From: Corynebacterium sphenisci DSM 44792
GTDB taxonomy: Bacteria > Actinomycetota > Actinomycetes > Mycobacteriales > Mycobacteriaceae
Direction of reading: 5' to 3'
NCBI RefSeq assembly: GCF_001941505.1
Contig: NZ_CP009248.1
Location: 2,480,001-2,544,000 of the forward strand
DNA length: 64,000 nt
The position numbers were made by a program, and so were the translations under genes. Of this stretch, positions 6,985 through 16,787 are shown piece after piece (position 1 is the stretch's first letter; each line of letters opens with the position of its first letter). A model generated the notes under the pieces. That model was given only the letters and a program-made list of their open reading frames with translations, was not told where the DNA came from and made no database searches.

Positions 6985-8535
6985 CTACAGCGGGAAGATG
7001 ACGTGCTTCTTCTCCTCGGCGGGCAGGTCCTTGCCGCGCAGCTGCGCCAGCGCCCGGCGCAGCTGCACCCGGGTCTGCCGGGGCTCGATCATGGCGTCGA
7101 TGTAGCCGCGTTCGGCGGCGACGTAGGGGCTGGTCATGTTCTCGTTGTAGAAGTCCACGAAGCGCTGCTTGGCCGCGGGCTGCTGCTCCGGGGGCAGCTG
7201 GGCGAGCTGCTTGCCCTGCAGCATCACCGCGGCGGCCTCCCCGCCCATCACCGCGATCTGGGCGGTGGGCCAGGCGAAGTTGAGGTCCGCGCCGAGGTTC
7301 TTCGAGCCCATCACCGCATACGCCCCGCCGAAGGCCTTGCGCACGATCACGGTCACCTTGGGCACGCTCGCCCAGGCCAGGGCGAAGCCCAGCTTCGCCC
7401 CGCGGTGGATGATCCCGGCGCGCTCCTGCTGCACCCCGGGCAGGTAGCCGGGGGTGTCCACCACGTAGACCAGGGGGATGTCGTAGGCGTCGCAGATCTG
7501 GGTGAACCGGGCGCCCTTGTCGGAGCATTCCGCGTCCAGGCAGCCGGCCAGGTGCATCGGCTGGTTGGCGAGCACCCCCACGGTGCGCCCGTCGACCCGG
7601 GCGAAGCCGGTGACCAGGTTGGGCGCGTAGTCGGGCTGCACCTCCAGGAAGTCGGCGTCGTCGAAGATGCGGGTGAGCACCTCCATGATGTCGTAGCCGG
7701 CGTTGGGGTCGTCCGGGATGATGGTCTCCAGCTCCCGGTCCCGGTCGGTCTCCGCCTCGTCGGGGGCCCGGTACGGGGCGAGCGGCTCGTGCACCGTGTT
7801 CGGCAGCCGGTCGAGGAGGTCCTTGACGTAGTCGAAGGCCTCCGCCTCGTCGGCGGCGACGTAGGAGACGTTGCCGTTGCGGGCCTGCTGCTCCGCCCCG
7901 CCGAGCTCCGCGGTGGACACCGCCTCCCCGGTCACCGAGCGGATCACCTCCGGGCCGGTGATGAACATCTCCGCCCGATCCCGCACCGCGATCACGAAGT
8001 CGGTGGTCACCGGGGCGTAGACCGCCCCGCCGGCGCATTTGCCGAGCATCACCGAGATCTGGGGGGAGCGCCCGGACAGCGGCACCTGCCGGCGGGCGAT
8101 CTCGGAGTACATGGCCAGGGAGGTCACCGCGTCCTGGATCCGGGCGCCGCCGGAGTCCTGGATCCCGATCACGGGGCAGCCCACCCGGGTGGCCAGGTCC
8201 ATCAGGGCGCACACCTTCTTGCCGAAGGTGACGCCCACGGAGCCGCCGTAGACGGTCTTGTCGTGGGCGTAGACCGCCACCGGGCGGCCCCCGATCCGGG
8301 CGGTGCCGGTGACCACCCCGTCGCCGTAGGGGGCGTCGGCCTCCCCGGGGGTGCGGCCCAGCGCGCCGAGCTCCACGAAGGAGCCCTCGTCCACCAGGCG
8401 GGCGATCCGGGACCGGGGGGTGGTCAGGCCCTCGGCGTCGCGGCGCGCCTTGGCGCGCTCGCTGCCGGGGTCCTGCGCCATCTCGAGTCGGCGCCGCAGA
8501 TCGGCGAGTTTCTCGGCCGTGGTGTGGGTGCTCAC
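6985..8535 (-). CDS. accD3: Acyl-CoA carboxylase beta subunit AccD3
   Basis: A 516-residue carboxyltransferase subunit that, with an AccA-type biotin protein, carboxylates a long fatty acyl-CoA to supply the alpha-branch extender for mycolate condensation by Pks13. Both oxyanion-hole signatures are visible: GIQDSGGARIQD (about residue 125) and GGAYAVMGSKNLGADL (about residue 410). Length matches AccD3 of C. glutamicum and AccD4 of mycobacteria. It starts with GTG at 8535, 60 bases after the pks13 stop and at the end of the fadD32-pks13-accD3 run, its canonical location. No obvious terminator follows. Confidence 0.95.
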   Translation of the reverse strand: MSTHTTAEKLADLRRRLEMAQDPGSERAKARRDAEGLTTPRSRIARLVDEGSFVELGALGRTPGEADAPYGDGVVTGTARIGGRPVAVYAHDKTVYGGSVGVTFGKKVCALMDLATRVGCPVIGIQDSGGARIQDAVTSLAMYSEIARRQVPLSGRSPQISVMLGKCAGGAVYAPVTTDFVIAVRDRAEMFITGPEVIRSVTGEAVSTAELGGAEQQARNGNVSYVAADEAEAFDYVKDLLDRLPNTVHEPLAPYRAPDEAETDRDRELETIIPDDPNAGYDIMEVLTRIFDDADFLEVQPDYAPNLVTGFARVDGRTVGVLANQPMHLAGCLDAECSDKGARFTQICDAYDIPLVYVVDTPGYLPGVQQERAGIIHRGAKLGFALAWASVPKVTVIVRKAFGGAYAVMGSKNLGADLNFAWPTAQIAVMGGEAAAVMLQGKQLAQLPPEQQPAAKQRFVDFYNENMTSPYVAAERGYIDAMIEPRQTRVQLRRALAQLRGKDLPAEEKKHVIFPL

Positions 8536-8595
8536 GTAATCGTCCGCCAGTTTCCTCGGGTGGGTTGTCCGCTGCGCGCCGGGGCTGGTCCGGCC

Positions 8596-11500
8596 CTAGC
8601 CGACGTCGTCCAGCATCTCGCGGAGCTTCTCGCCGACCTTCGCAATCTCCGGTTCGTCCACCACCGCGAGGTGGTCCCCGCGCAGGTGCACGATCTCCAA
8701 ATCATCGACGATAGCCGACCAGCCGCCGTCCTCGGCAATCCGCGCGTACCGCGGCTCCAGCTCCACGGCCCCGTCGTGCATCCGCTCCGCGCGGAAGAGC
8801 ACGGTGCGCGCGTGCACGTCCGCCCAGTCCCGGAAGTCCACCGCGGCGAGGATCCGGTTGTCCACGAAACTGGCCCGCTGGTGCTCCAGCACGCCCCCGG
8901 CCAGGCCGGGCCCGGCCTCCCCGCCGGCGAGCAGCCCGCCGAGCAGCTCCAGCATCGCGTCCTCGCCGCGCTCGGCGAGCAGCTCATGGGGCACCTCGAA
9001 CTCCAGGCCGTAGGTGCGCCTGGCGAAATCGGCGTAGCGGTCCCAGCGGGCGTGCATCTCCTCGGCGGTGTCGGGGGCCGGCTCCGCCGGCTGCACCACG
9101 TCGAGCAGGGCGATGAACTCCGGGGAGATCCCCTTGGCGGCGAGCTGGTGGGCGGCCTCGTAGGCGAGGATCCCGCCGAAGCTCCAGCCGCCGAGCACGA
9201 TCCGGTGGCCGGCGGCGTACCGCTCGATCTCGGGCAGGTAGCCGGCGACCCGCTCGGCGAGGCCGCCCTCGACCCGCTCCACCCCGTAGACGGGCACGTC
9301 GGCGGGCAGCCGGCGCACCAGGGGCCGGTAGACGGCGGTGGTGCCGCCGGCGGCGTGGAAGAGGAACACCGCGGGGCGGTCCGAGCCGGCGGGGCGCTCC
9401 CGCAGCACCCGGATCACCCCGTCGACCTCCCCGTCGAGATCGGCGCGGAGCAGATCCGCGATGTCGGCGATGGTGGCGCAGCCGGCCAGCGCCGCCGGGT
9501 CCACCTCGGCGCCGACGCGTTCGGCCAGCCGGCCGGCGAGCCGGTCCCGCGCCTCGGCGTCGAGCTCCGGCAGCTCGGTGAGCACCCCGCCGGCGGTGGC
9601 GCCGAAGACCACCGCCCAGGTGCCGAAGACCAGGCGCTCGGCGTCATCGCGGGGCGGCACCTCCAGGCCCGCCCCGGCGGCCGCCGGCGCCGCGTCCGCG
9701 GCCCCGGCCCGGTCCCCGTCCTCGGCGCCGCCCTCGGCGACGAGGCGCTCCACCAGCTCGATCACGTCGCGCACCGCGGCATCGCGCAGGGTCTGCACCT
9801 TAAGCGGCGGGATCCGGAAGTCGTGCTCCACCCGGTTCTTGATCCGCATGCCCATCAGCGAGTCCAGGCCCAGGTCGATGAGCGGCAGCTCCAGGGGCAG
9901 ATCGTCGACGGCGTAGCCCATCGCCTCGCCGACGATGGTGCGCAGGTGGTCGGCGACGCTCACCCCGGAGTCGGGGTCCCAGCCGACCGGGTCGGACTCC
10001 ACCGCCGCGGGGATCGCGGGCTCCGCGGGCATCGCCGGCGCCGCCGGGGCCGGGGCCGGCGCGGGGGCCTCGCCGAGGATCGCCCCGGCCTCGGCCAGGG
10101 GGCGGGTGGCGTCGCCGTCGACGGCGTGCACGGACAGCGCCGCGCCCCCGGGGTGCCGGGTGACCAGGGTGGTCAGCTCCCCGTCCGCGGGCAGCGGGGC
10201 GGTCTCCGCCACGGCGCCGATCCGGGCGCCGGGCACCGCGTCGGCGAGCACCGCGTCGAGCAGCACGTGCACGCTGGGCGCGGCCTCGGCGAGGGTGGCG
10301 TAGGCCAGCCGGCCGTCCGGCAGCACGGTGCGGGAGCCGGGCAGCCCGCCGCGGGCGGCGGAGGCGGGCCGGGCGGTGGTCCAGTAGCGCTGCCGGCGCC
10401 ACCGGATGCCGGGCAGCTCCGCGCGCGGCCCCGGCCCCGCCAGGGCCGCCAGATCGATGTCGTGGCCGTGGGCGAACAGGGTCGCCGCGGCGGCGGCGAG
10501 GGAGGCCCCGGCGGGTTCCTTGCGCTTGGCCAGGTGCGCCAGCGCCACATCGGGGGCGCCCGCGGCGGCGGCGGTGCCGAGCACCGGCGTCAGCGCCACC
10601 GGGTGCGGGGCGAACTCCACGAAGGTGGCGTAGCCGGCGGCGATCGCCCGGGCCACCGCATCGGAGAACCACACCGGGTTGCGGGTGCAGCGGGTGAAGT
10701 AGTCCGCATCGTGCACGATGTCCCCGGGCTGCCGGGTCACCCCGCGGTCCACGGAGCTGAACAGGGGCACCGCGATCGGCCGGGGCGCCAGATCGGAGCA
10801 TTCGTAGTGCAGTTCGCCGAGGATCGGGTCCAGGGCGGCGGTGTGCCCGGCGCCGCGCACGTTGAGCGGCCGGGCCGTGACCTCCCGCGCGACGAGGTGC
10901 TCGCACAGCGCGGTCACCGCCGGCCGGGGCCCGCCGACGGTGGTCATCGTCGGCGCGGCGTAGACCGCCGGCTCCACCCCGGCGAATTCGGGGTGCGCGG
11001 CGAGCAGCTCGTCGAGCTGGTCCACGCTGAGCCCCACCATGGCCATCGCCCCGGCGGTGTCCGGGTCCGCGGCGGCGCGGGCCTCGCCCTCGCCCATCAG
11101 CCGGGAGCGGGCGCAGGCCACCCGCATCGCCTCGGCGGCGCTGAGCCCCCCGGCGGCGTAGGCGGCGGCGATCTCGCCCATGGACATGCCCACCACCGCG
11201 GCGGGCCGGGCGCCCAGGGCGCGCATCAGGTCCACCTGGCCGATCTGGATCGCGGTGATCGCGATCTGCGCGGACTCGAGGTCGAAATCGCGCTCCTCGT
11301 CGGCGATGAGCCCGGTCAGCGACCAGCCCACCTCGTGGGCGACGACCGGCTCCAGGGCCTCCAGGGTGGCCCGGAACACCGGGGAGAGCTCGGCGAGGTC
11401 GCGGCCCATCCGGCGGTGCTGGGAGCCGAAGCCGCTGAACACCCACACCGGGCCCTGGGCCTGGGGGGCGTCCGCGGCGACCACGCCGGGCCCGGCGGCG

Positions 11501-13395
11501 CCCTCGGCGACCCGGCGCAGCCCGGCCAGCGCCTGCTCCCGGTCCGCGGCGGCGATCACCGCCGCGGAGCGGCCCCGGGAGCGGGTGGCCAGGGTGCGCG
11601 CCACCTCCGCCACGCCCGCCCCCGGATGGTCCGCCAGCCAGTCCGCGACATCGGCGGCGGCGGCCCGGCGCCGGGAGGGCAGCAGCCCGGTGATCGGCAG
11701 CAGGGCGGGCAGCCCCGCCGCGCCCGGCTCCACCGGGGCGGGGCCGGCCGGCTCGGCCGGCGGGGCCGGGGGCGCGTCGGTGAGCACCACGTGGGCGTTG
11801 GTGCCGCCGAAGCCGAATCCGGAGACCCCGGCGACCTTGCGCCCGGAGTACTCCGGCCATTCCCGGGGGTCCTCCACGACCTCCAGGCGGCCGGCGTCGA
11901 AGTCGATGTACGGGTTCGGTCCGGCGTAGTGCAGCGAGGGCGGCAGCACGTCATGGCGCATCGCCAGGATCACCTTGATCACCCCGGCGATCCCGGCGGC
12001 GGCCTCGGTGTGCCCGAAGTTCGTCTTCGCGCTGCCGAGCAGGGTGGGCCGGTCGGCGGGCCGGCCCCGGCCCAGCACGGTGCCCAGGGCGCCGGCCTCG
12101 ATCGGGTCGCCGAGGATGGTGCCGGTGCCGTGCGCCTCGACGTAGTCGACCTCCCGGGGGTCGATCCCGGCGTCGGCGTAGGCGCGGTGCAGCACGTCGA
12201 CCTGGGCGTCCGGGTTGGGGGCGGTGAGCCCGTTGGAGCGGCCGTCGGAGTTGACCGCGCTGCCCCGGATCACGGCGAGCACCTCATCGCCGTCGGCGCG
12301 GGCGTCCTCCAGGCGCTTGAGCACCACCAGCCCGGCGCCGTCGGCGCGGATCATGCCGGTGGCGTCCTCGGAGAAGGCGTGGATGTCCCCGGTGGCGCTG
12401 AACACGCCGAGCCGGCCGAAGGCCAGGGAGGCGTGCGGGGCGGCGAGGATGTTCACCCCGCCGGCCAGGGCCAGGTCCGCGTCCCCGTCGCGCAGCCCCC
12501 GCACCGCCTGGTGGATGGCCACCAGGGAGGAGGAGCAGGCGGTGTCCACCTGCACCGAGGGGCCCCGGAAGTCGAAGGCGTAGGACACCCGGTTGGCGAT
12601 GATGGAGGAGGCCCCGCCGGTGAGCGCGTAGGGGTGGAAGGCCTTGGGGTCGGCGGCGACGAGCATCGCGTAGTCGTTGTTCGTGGAGCCCACGTACACC
12701 CCGACCCGCTCCCCGCGCAGGCCCGAGGCCGGGATCCGGGCGTCCTCCAGGGCCTCCCAGGCCAGCTCCAGCAGGATCCGCTGCTGCGGGTCCATGTTCT
12801 GCGCCTCCAGCGGGGAGAGCCCGAAGAACTCCGCGTCGAAGGAGGCGATGTCCTCCAGGTAGCCGCCGCGCAGGTCCAGTTCCCGCAGCGCGGCGGTGAC
12901 CCCGGCGTCGGCGGAGTACTCCGCCCACCGGTCCGCGGGGGGCTCCCCGGTGGCGGAGCGGCCGGCGATGAGCAGCTCCCACATCGACGCCGCGTCCGGG
13001 GCGCCGGGGAAGCGGGCGGACAGGCCCACCACGGCGACGTCCATGTCGGTGAGCTCCGTATCGCGCATCCGGCGGCTCCGGGCGGCGTCCACCCCGGAGA
13101 GGTAGGCGTCGTAGGCGGCCTCGTCGGGGTTGTCGTGATCGCCCTCGACCAGGCGCACCGCCAGGGCGTCGATGGTGGGGTACTCGTAGGCGACGGTGGC
13201 GTCGAGCCGGATGCCGAGCAGGTCCTCCAGTTCCCCGGAGAGCAGCACCACGTCCCGGGAGGACAGCCCGAAGTCCTCCATGGGCCGCTCCGGGGTGACC
13301 TCGGCGCGGGTCAGCCCGGTGGCGGCGACCACCCAGTCGCGCAGCCAGTCCCGCATCCAGGCGACCGTGATCGCGTGCCCCGTTGCGTCTCCCAT
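8596..13395 (-). CDS. pks13: Polyketide synthase Pks13, mycolic acid condensase
   Basis: This 1,599-residue type I PKS joins a meromycolate and a carboxylated alpha-chain and releases the beta-keto mycolate. Domains in order: N-terminal ACP (DFGLSS, Ser45/46), ketosynthase (DTACSSS with Cys287; His422 in EAHGTG; His462 in NFGHTE), acyltransferase (GMSMG, Ser738), C-terminal ACP (DLGLDSLMG, Ser ~1179) and thioesterase (GWSFGG Ser1405; GDH His1575). Cys287 has the same number as the mycobacterial KS cysteine as I recall it. It is about 130 residues shorter than the mycobacterial enzyme, mainly in Ala/Pro-rich linkers. GAAGG lies before ATG 13395. It is encoded between fadD32, which loads the N-terminal ACP, and accD3. 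Confidence 0.97.
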   Translation of the reverse strand: MGDATGHAITVAWMRDWLRDWVVAATGLTRAEVTPERPMEDFGLSSRDVVLLSGELEDLLGIRLDATVAYEYPTIDALAVRLVEGDHDNPDEAAYDAYLSGVDAARSRRMRDTELTDMDVAVVGLSARFPGAPDAASMWELLIAGRSATGEPPADRWAEYSADAGVTAALRELDLRGGYLEDIASFDAEFFGLSPLEAQNMDPQQRILLELAWEALEDARIPASGLRGERVGVYVGSTNNDYAMLVAADPKAFHPYALTGGASSIIANRVSYAFDFRGPSVQVDTACSSSLVAIHQAVRGLRDGDADLALAGGVNILAAPHASLAFGRLGVFSATGDIHAFSEDATGMIRADGAGLVVLKRLEDARADGDEVLAVIRGSAVNSDGRSNGLTAPNPDAQVDVLHRAYADAGIDPREVDYVEAHGTGTILGDPIEAGALGTVLGRGRPADRPTLLGSAKTNFGHTEAAAGIAGVIKVILAMRHDVLPPSLHYAGPNPYIDFDAGRLEVVEDPREWPEYSGRKVAGVSGFGFGGTNAHVVLTDAPPAPPAEPAGPAPVEPGAAGLPALLPITGLLPSRRRAAAADVADWLADHPGAGVAEVARTLATRSRGRSAAVIAAADREQALAGLRRVAEGAAGPGVVAADAPQAQGPVWVFSGFGSQHRRMGRDLAELSPVFRATLEALEPVVAHEVGWSLTGLIADEERDFDLESAQIAITAIQIGQVDLMRALGARPAAVVGMSMGEIAAAYAAGGLSAAEAMRVACARSRLMGEGEARAAADPDTAGAMAMVGLSVDQLDELLAAHPEFAGVEPAVYAAPTMTTVGGPRPAVTALCEHLVAREVTARPLNVRGAGHTAALDPILGELHYECSDLAPRPIAVPLFSSVDRGVTRQPGDIVHDADYFTRCTRNPVWFSDAVARAIAAGYATFVEFAPHPVALTPVLGTAAAAGAPDVALAHLAKRKEPAGASLAAAAATLFAHGHDIDLAALAGPGPRAELPGIRWRRQRYWTTARPASAARGGLPGSRTVLPDGRLAYATLAEAAPSVHVLLDAVLADAVPGARIGAVAETAPLPADGELTTLVTRHPGGAALSVHAVDGDATRPLAEAGAILGEAPAPAPAPAAPAMPAEPAIPAAVESDPVGWDPDSGVSVADHLRTIVGEAMGYAVDDLPLELPLIDLGLDSLMGMRIKNRVEHDFRIPPLKVQTLRDAAVRDVIELVERLVAEGGAEDGDRAGAADAAPAAAGAGLEVPPRDDAERLVFGTWAVVFGATAGGVLTELPELDAEARDRLAGRLAERVGAEVDPAALAGCATIADIADLLRADLDGEVDGVIRVLRERPAGSDRPAVFLFHAAGGTTAVYRPLVRRLPADVPVYGVERVEGGLAERVAGYLPEIERYAAGHRIVLGGWSFGGILAYEAAHQLAAKGISPEFIALLDVVQPAEPAPDTAEEMHARWDRYADFARRTYGLEFEVPHELLAERGEDAMLELLGGLLAGGEAGPGLAGGVLEHQRASFVDNRILAAVDFRDWADVHARTVLFRAERMHDGAVELEPRYARIAEDGGWSAIVDDLEIVHLRGDHLAVVDEPEIAKVGEKLREMLDDVG

Positions 13396-13437
13396 GTGGC
13401 CTTCGCCCCTTTCCGCGCCCCGCGCCGGGGCCCTGCT

Positions 13438-15276
13438 CTAGTCGAATCGCCCGTCGAGGTATGCCCCGCGGGTGACCCGACGGGCAATCTTACCGGCCGC
13501 CGACCTGGGGATCTCCCCCACGCCCACGATGCGCACATCCGCCGGGGTGATGCCGTGCGCGGCGGTGACCGCCGCCCGGATCGCGCCGATCGCCTCGGCG
13601 TCGCCGGCCGGATCCCGGTTCGGGTCGCGTTCGGCGATGACCACCAGCCGCTCCACCCCGTCGGCGCCGGGGTCGATGGCGAAGGCGGCGACCACCGCGG
13701 GCCGGACCTGGTCGGTGGCCCGCTCCGCGGTGTACTCGATGTCCTGCGGGTAGTGGTTGCGCCCGGCGACGATGATGAGGTCCTTGATCCGGCCGGTGAT
13801 GTGGATCTCGTCCTCGAGGAAGACCGCGAGATCCCCGGTGGCCATCCAGTCGGCGTCGGCGGGCGCCCCGGCGGCCCGGGAGCCCTCGTCGAGGGTGCCG
13901 GCCAGGCGGTTGCCGAAGACCCGGGCGGAGGCCTCCGCGTCGGTGAGGTAGCCCAGCGGGATGTTGGGCCCGTGCACCCACAGCTCCCCGATCACCCCGT
14001 CGGGGACCTCGACCCGGGTCTCCGGGTCCACGGCCACCACCTGCTGCCCGCCGACGGATTCGCCCACCGAGGTCAGCGCCACCGCCTCCGGGGCGCCGGG
14101 GGCGACCACCTCGGGCCGGCCGGCGTTGAGGGAGTCCCGGTCCACCCAGGTGAACCGGGGGCGGGTCTCCCGCTGCGGGGTGGACACCAGCAGGGTCGCC
14201 TCGGTGAGCCCGTAGGAGGGCCGGATCACGTTCTCCGGCAGCCCGAAGGGGCCGAAGTTGGCGATGAACTCGCGGGTGGCCTTCTCGGTGACCGGCTCGG
14301 AGCCGACCACCAGCCCGGCGACCCGGGAGAGGTCCAGGTCCGAGTCCGGCCCCGGCACCGCGTGCCGGTTGGCCAGCTCCAGGGCGAAGTTGGGGATCAC
14401 GGTGTAGACGTGCTCCTCCTCGTTGCGCTTGGACAGCTGCCCCACCCAGCGGTCCGGGTGCTGGATGAAGTCCCGGGGGGTCATCAGGGAGAAGGGCAGG
14501 CCCAGGGCGGTGACGAAGGCGCCGAGCACGATGCCCATGTTGTGGTGCAGCGGCAGCCAGGTGACCAGGCGCATCGGGGTCTGCAGATCCGCGGCGGCGA
14601 AGATCTGGAAGACGTTGGCGAGCACCGAGCCGCTGGCGATGCGCACCCCCTCCGGGGTGCGCGAGGACCCGGAGGTGAACAGCAGGAAGACCTCGTCGTC
14701 GAGTTTCGCCGCGTAGCGGGGGTCGGCCTCCCCGGAGATCCAGTCCTCGGCGAGGCTGTCCGGCAGCGCGTCGACGGTGATCACCCGGGGCCGCTCGGCC
14801 TGCGGCAGCTCCCGGAACAGGCCGCGCACCGCGGGCGCGGAGCGGCGGTTGGTGAGCACCAGGGTGGGCCGGGCGTCGGCGAGCACGGCGCGCAGATGAT
14901 CCCCGTGGCCGGGTTCGGCGGGGTCGTAGAGCGGCATCGAGACCAGGTTGGCGTACTGGGCGCCGAGGAAGCCGAAGAGGTACTCGGGGCTGTTGCCCAT
15001 GAGCAGCGCCACCCGCTCCCCGGGGTCGGCGACCTGCTGCAGCCGGGCGGCGACGGCCTTGATCCGGCGGTTCACCTCGGCGCGGGTGAAGGAGCGCACC
15101 TCCCCGGCGCGGTCCGCGGCGAAGTCGAGGTAGTCCAGCTGCACGGCGTCGACGTCGCCGGTGATGGAGGCGAGCTGGAAGACCATCTCGGCGAGGTTCG
15201 GGATGGACATCGTGGGCGGGAACTCGAAGGAGCCGTCCTCCTTGATGAACTGGCTCATCGCCGCGTGCAGGTCCAT
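13438..15276 (-). CDS. fadD32: Long-chain fatty-acyl-AMP ligase FadD32
   Basis: A 612-residue FAAL-type adenylating enzyme that activates the meromycolic acid as acyl-AMP and loads it onto the N-terminal ACP of Pks13. Seen in the sequence are the P-loop-like LLFTSGSSRTPEGV (about residue 190), the SYGLTEATLLVS core motif and the C-terminal lysine region SAAGKIARRVTR. Length agrees with FadD32. The start ATG 15276 has an excellent GGAGG site, and the stop is 42 bases before pks13, so the two are very probably cotranscribed. In mycobacteria it is essential and a drug target; the same role is inferred here. Confidence 0.96.
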   Translation of the reverse strand: MDLHAAMSQFIKEDGSFEFPPTMSIPNLAEMVFQLASITGDVDAVQLDYLDFAADRAGEVRSFTRAEVNRRIKAVAARLQQVADPGERVALLMGNSPEYLFGFLGAQYANLVSMPLYDPAEPGHGDHLRAVLADARPTLVLTNRRSAPAVRGLFRELPQAERPRVITVDALPDSLAEDWISGEADPRYAAKLDDEVFLLFTSGSSRTPEGVRIASGSVLANVFQIFAAADLQTPMRLVTWLPLHHNMGIVLGAFVTALGLPFSLMTPRDFIQHPDRWVGQLSKRNEEEHVYTVIPNFALELANRHAVPGPDSDLDLSRVAGLVVGSEPVTEKATREFIANFGPFGLPENVIRPSYGLTEATLLVSTPQRETRPRFTWVDRDSLNAGRPEVVAPGAPEAVALTSVGESVGGQQVVAVDPETRVEVPDGVIGELWVHGPNIPLGYLTDAEASARVFGNRLAGTLDEGSRAAGAPADADWMATGDLAVFLEDEIHITGRIKDLIIVAGRNHYPQDIEYTAERATDQVRPAVVAAFAIDPGADGVERLVVIAERDPNRDPAGDAEAIGAIRAAVTAAHGITPADVRIVGVGEIPRSAAGKIARRVTRGAYLDGRFD

Positions 15277-15369
15277 GGGTTCCTCCGGGGGTCTCGGGTT
15301 CGGTGGGGATTCCCCGCCACGGTACCGGAATCTACTTTCGTTTCCGAACCATCGGCGGTTGCGGGGCGC

Positions 15370-16284
15370 TCAGCGCGCCAGGGCCGCGTCGATGAGCCCG
15401 CGCGCCCAGCCGATCACCCACTCCGGGGTGGTGGCGTCCGGGAACACCTCCGGGTTCGTGGCGTACGCGGCGTGCACCGCGTTGCCCCCGGCGTAGTCCC
15501 GGGCCCGGGCCAGGGCGTCGCCGATCGCCGGCGGCGCATCGCAAACCACGTCCGCCGGGGCGCAGATCTGGGCGACCCGGTCGGTGAGCTCCCCGAAGCC
15601 GCCGGGCCGGGGCCCGCGCATGGTGGCCCCGGGCACGATCGGCTGCACCGCGGCGTTCAGCGGCGCCAGGGCGAGCTCCAGGCCCACCCCGGCGACCGGG
15701 ACGGACACCGTCGCCGACTGCGCCGGGTCGCGGCGGCCGTCGGCGATGAGCGCCACCCCGGCGACCCGCTCGGCGGGCACCGGGCCCGCCCCGGCGCCGA
15801 TCGCGGCGGCGACGTCGCCGGCGATCACCGCCCCCTGGGAGAAGCCCACGAGGATGAAGTCGGTGGCCGGGCAGGCCTCGTGGGTGGCGCGCAACTCCTC
15901 CTCCAGCCGGGCCCGGCCCGCGGCCTGGGAGTCGTCGTAGGTCATCTCCTGCAGGGCGTTGATGTTGCGGAACTGCGCCGGGTAGGGCAGCGTCCACACG
16001 CCCACCCGCTCCGCCGGGTAGGCCTCGCGCAGCGGGCCGGTAATGGTCAGCAGCAGCGAATTCGGGTTCGCGCTCGGCGCCAGCGGGTCATCGTCGGCGC
16101 GGGATTCCCAGGTGCCCGGGGCGGCGAGCACCTCCGCGGCGACGCAGCCCGGCGGGTTGCCGGGCGCCGGGCGCGGGTCGGGCCCGGGGCCGGGGCCGGG
16201 GCGCTGCGCGAAGTGGTTGAGCGCGCCCACGCCGATGGCGGCGACGAGGACGAGGACGGCGAGCAGGGTGAGGACGCGGCGCAT
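15370..16284 (-). CDS. Cutinase-family mycolate-cluster lipase (Rv3802c/NCgl2775-like)
   Basis: A 304-residue envelope serine hydrolase with one N-terminal membrane anchor (residues 4-24), a short Pro/Gly linker and a cutinase-type alpha/beta domain. The nucleophile motif is GFSQGA (about residue 150). Its mycobacterial counterpart Rv3802c is an essential phospholipase/thioesterase encoded between fadD32 and the antigen 85-like genes, exactly the position here. ATG 16284 was chosen because the upstream extension runs through unrelated genes; it begins five bases after the stop of the DUF732 lipoprotein gene. The two cysteines flanking the domain are kept. Confidence 0.9.
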   Translation of the reverse strand: MRRVLTLLAVLVLVAAIGVGALNHFAQRPGPGPGPDPRPAPGNPPGCVAAEVLAAPGTWESRADDDPLAPSANPNSLLLTITGPLREAYPAERVGVWTLPYPAQFRNINALQEMTYDDSQAAGRARLEEELRATHEACPATDFILVGFSQGAVIAGDVAAAIGAGAGPVPAERVAGVALIADGRRDPAQSATVSVPVAGVGLELALAPLNAAVQPIVPGATMRGPRPGGFGELTDRVAQICAPADVVCDAPPAIGDALARARDYAGGNAVHAAYATNPEVFPDATTPEWVIGWARGLIDAALAR

Positions 16285-16289
16285 GGCGA

Positions 16290-16787
16290 TCAGCAGTACG
16301 CCTCGTCGGCGGCGGCCGCAATCTCCCCGGCGACGTCCCCGGCCTCGCCGTCGACGCGGCCCTGGGCGACCAGCTGGCCGGCCACCGCCGCCACGATCGC
16401 GGCATCGGCGTCGGCGCCGCCGCAGTGCGCGTGCCCGGCGGCGATCAGCTGGTCCTCGGTGCCGGTGACGTCGATCCCGGCCTCGTCGAGGGCGGCGAGG
16501 AAGTCCTCGTCCGCCGGGGTCAGCGGCATCCGGTGATCCGGGGCGTCCGCGGCGCGGGTGGCCGCCGGATCGGTGATCCGGCGCTCCGCCCGGCCCTCCG
16601 GGGCCACCGGGGTGGAGCTCGCGGTGCGCCGCGCGCCGTCCTCCCGCCCCCCGGCCTCGCCGGTGGTGGTGGTGCTCGGGCTCGCCGTGGTGGAGGTCAC
16701 GTCGGCGGAGTCCACGGTGGCGTCCCCGCAGCCGGCCAGGGCCAGCGCCGCGGCGGCCGCGGCGGCGGCGAATCGGGCGGCCCTCAT
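16290..16787 (-). CDS. DUF732-type lipoprotein of the mycolate cluster
   Basis: A 165-residue exported lipoprotein. The signal sequence ends in a lipobox, LALAGC, with the lipidated cysteine near residue 20. A Ser/Thr-rich linker follows, and a C-terminal ~75-residue helical domain with paired cysteines (HAHCGG and EAYC) fits DUF732. Its start overlaps the mytA stop (ATGA) and its stop is five bases from the cutinase-like start, so the three are translationally coupled. C. glutamicum has a secreted protein gene in the same slot. Function is unknown, but tight coupling suggests an accessory to mycolyl transfer or the lipase. Confidence 0.82.
   Translation of the reverse strand: MRAARFAAAAAAAALALAGCGDATVDSADVTSTTASPSTTTTGEAGGREDGARRTASSTPVAPEGRAERRITDPAATRAADAPDHRMPLTPADEDFLAALDEAGIDVTGTEDQLIAAGHAHCGGADADAAIVAAVAGQLVAQGRVDGEAGDVAGEIAAAADEAYC

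Noticed and set aside
5003..8212. A 1,069-codon minus-strand open frame
   Set aside because: It covers the peptide transporter and the out-of-frame accD3 and has no recognisable protein features; it is a shadow.
7003..16536. A 3,177-codon open frame on the plus strand
   Set aside because: It is exactly antisense to accD3, pks13, fadD32 and neighbours, is low in complexity and rich in His/Gly/Arg/Val, and shows no domain. GC bias keeps the frame open.
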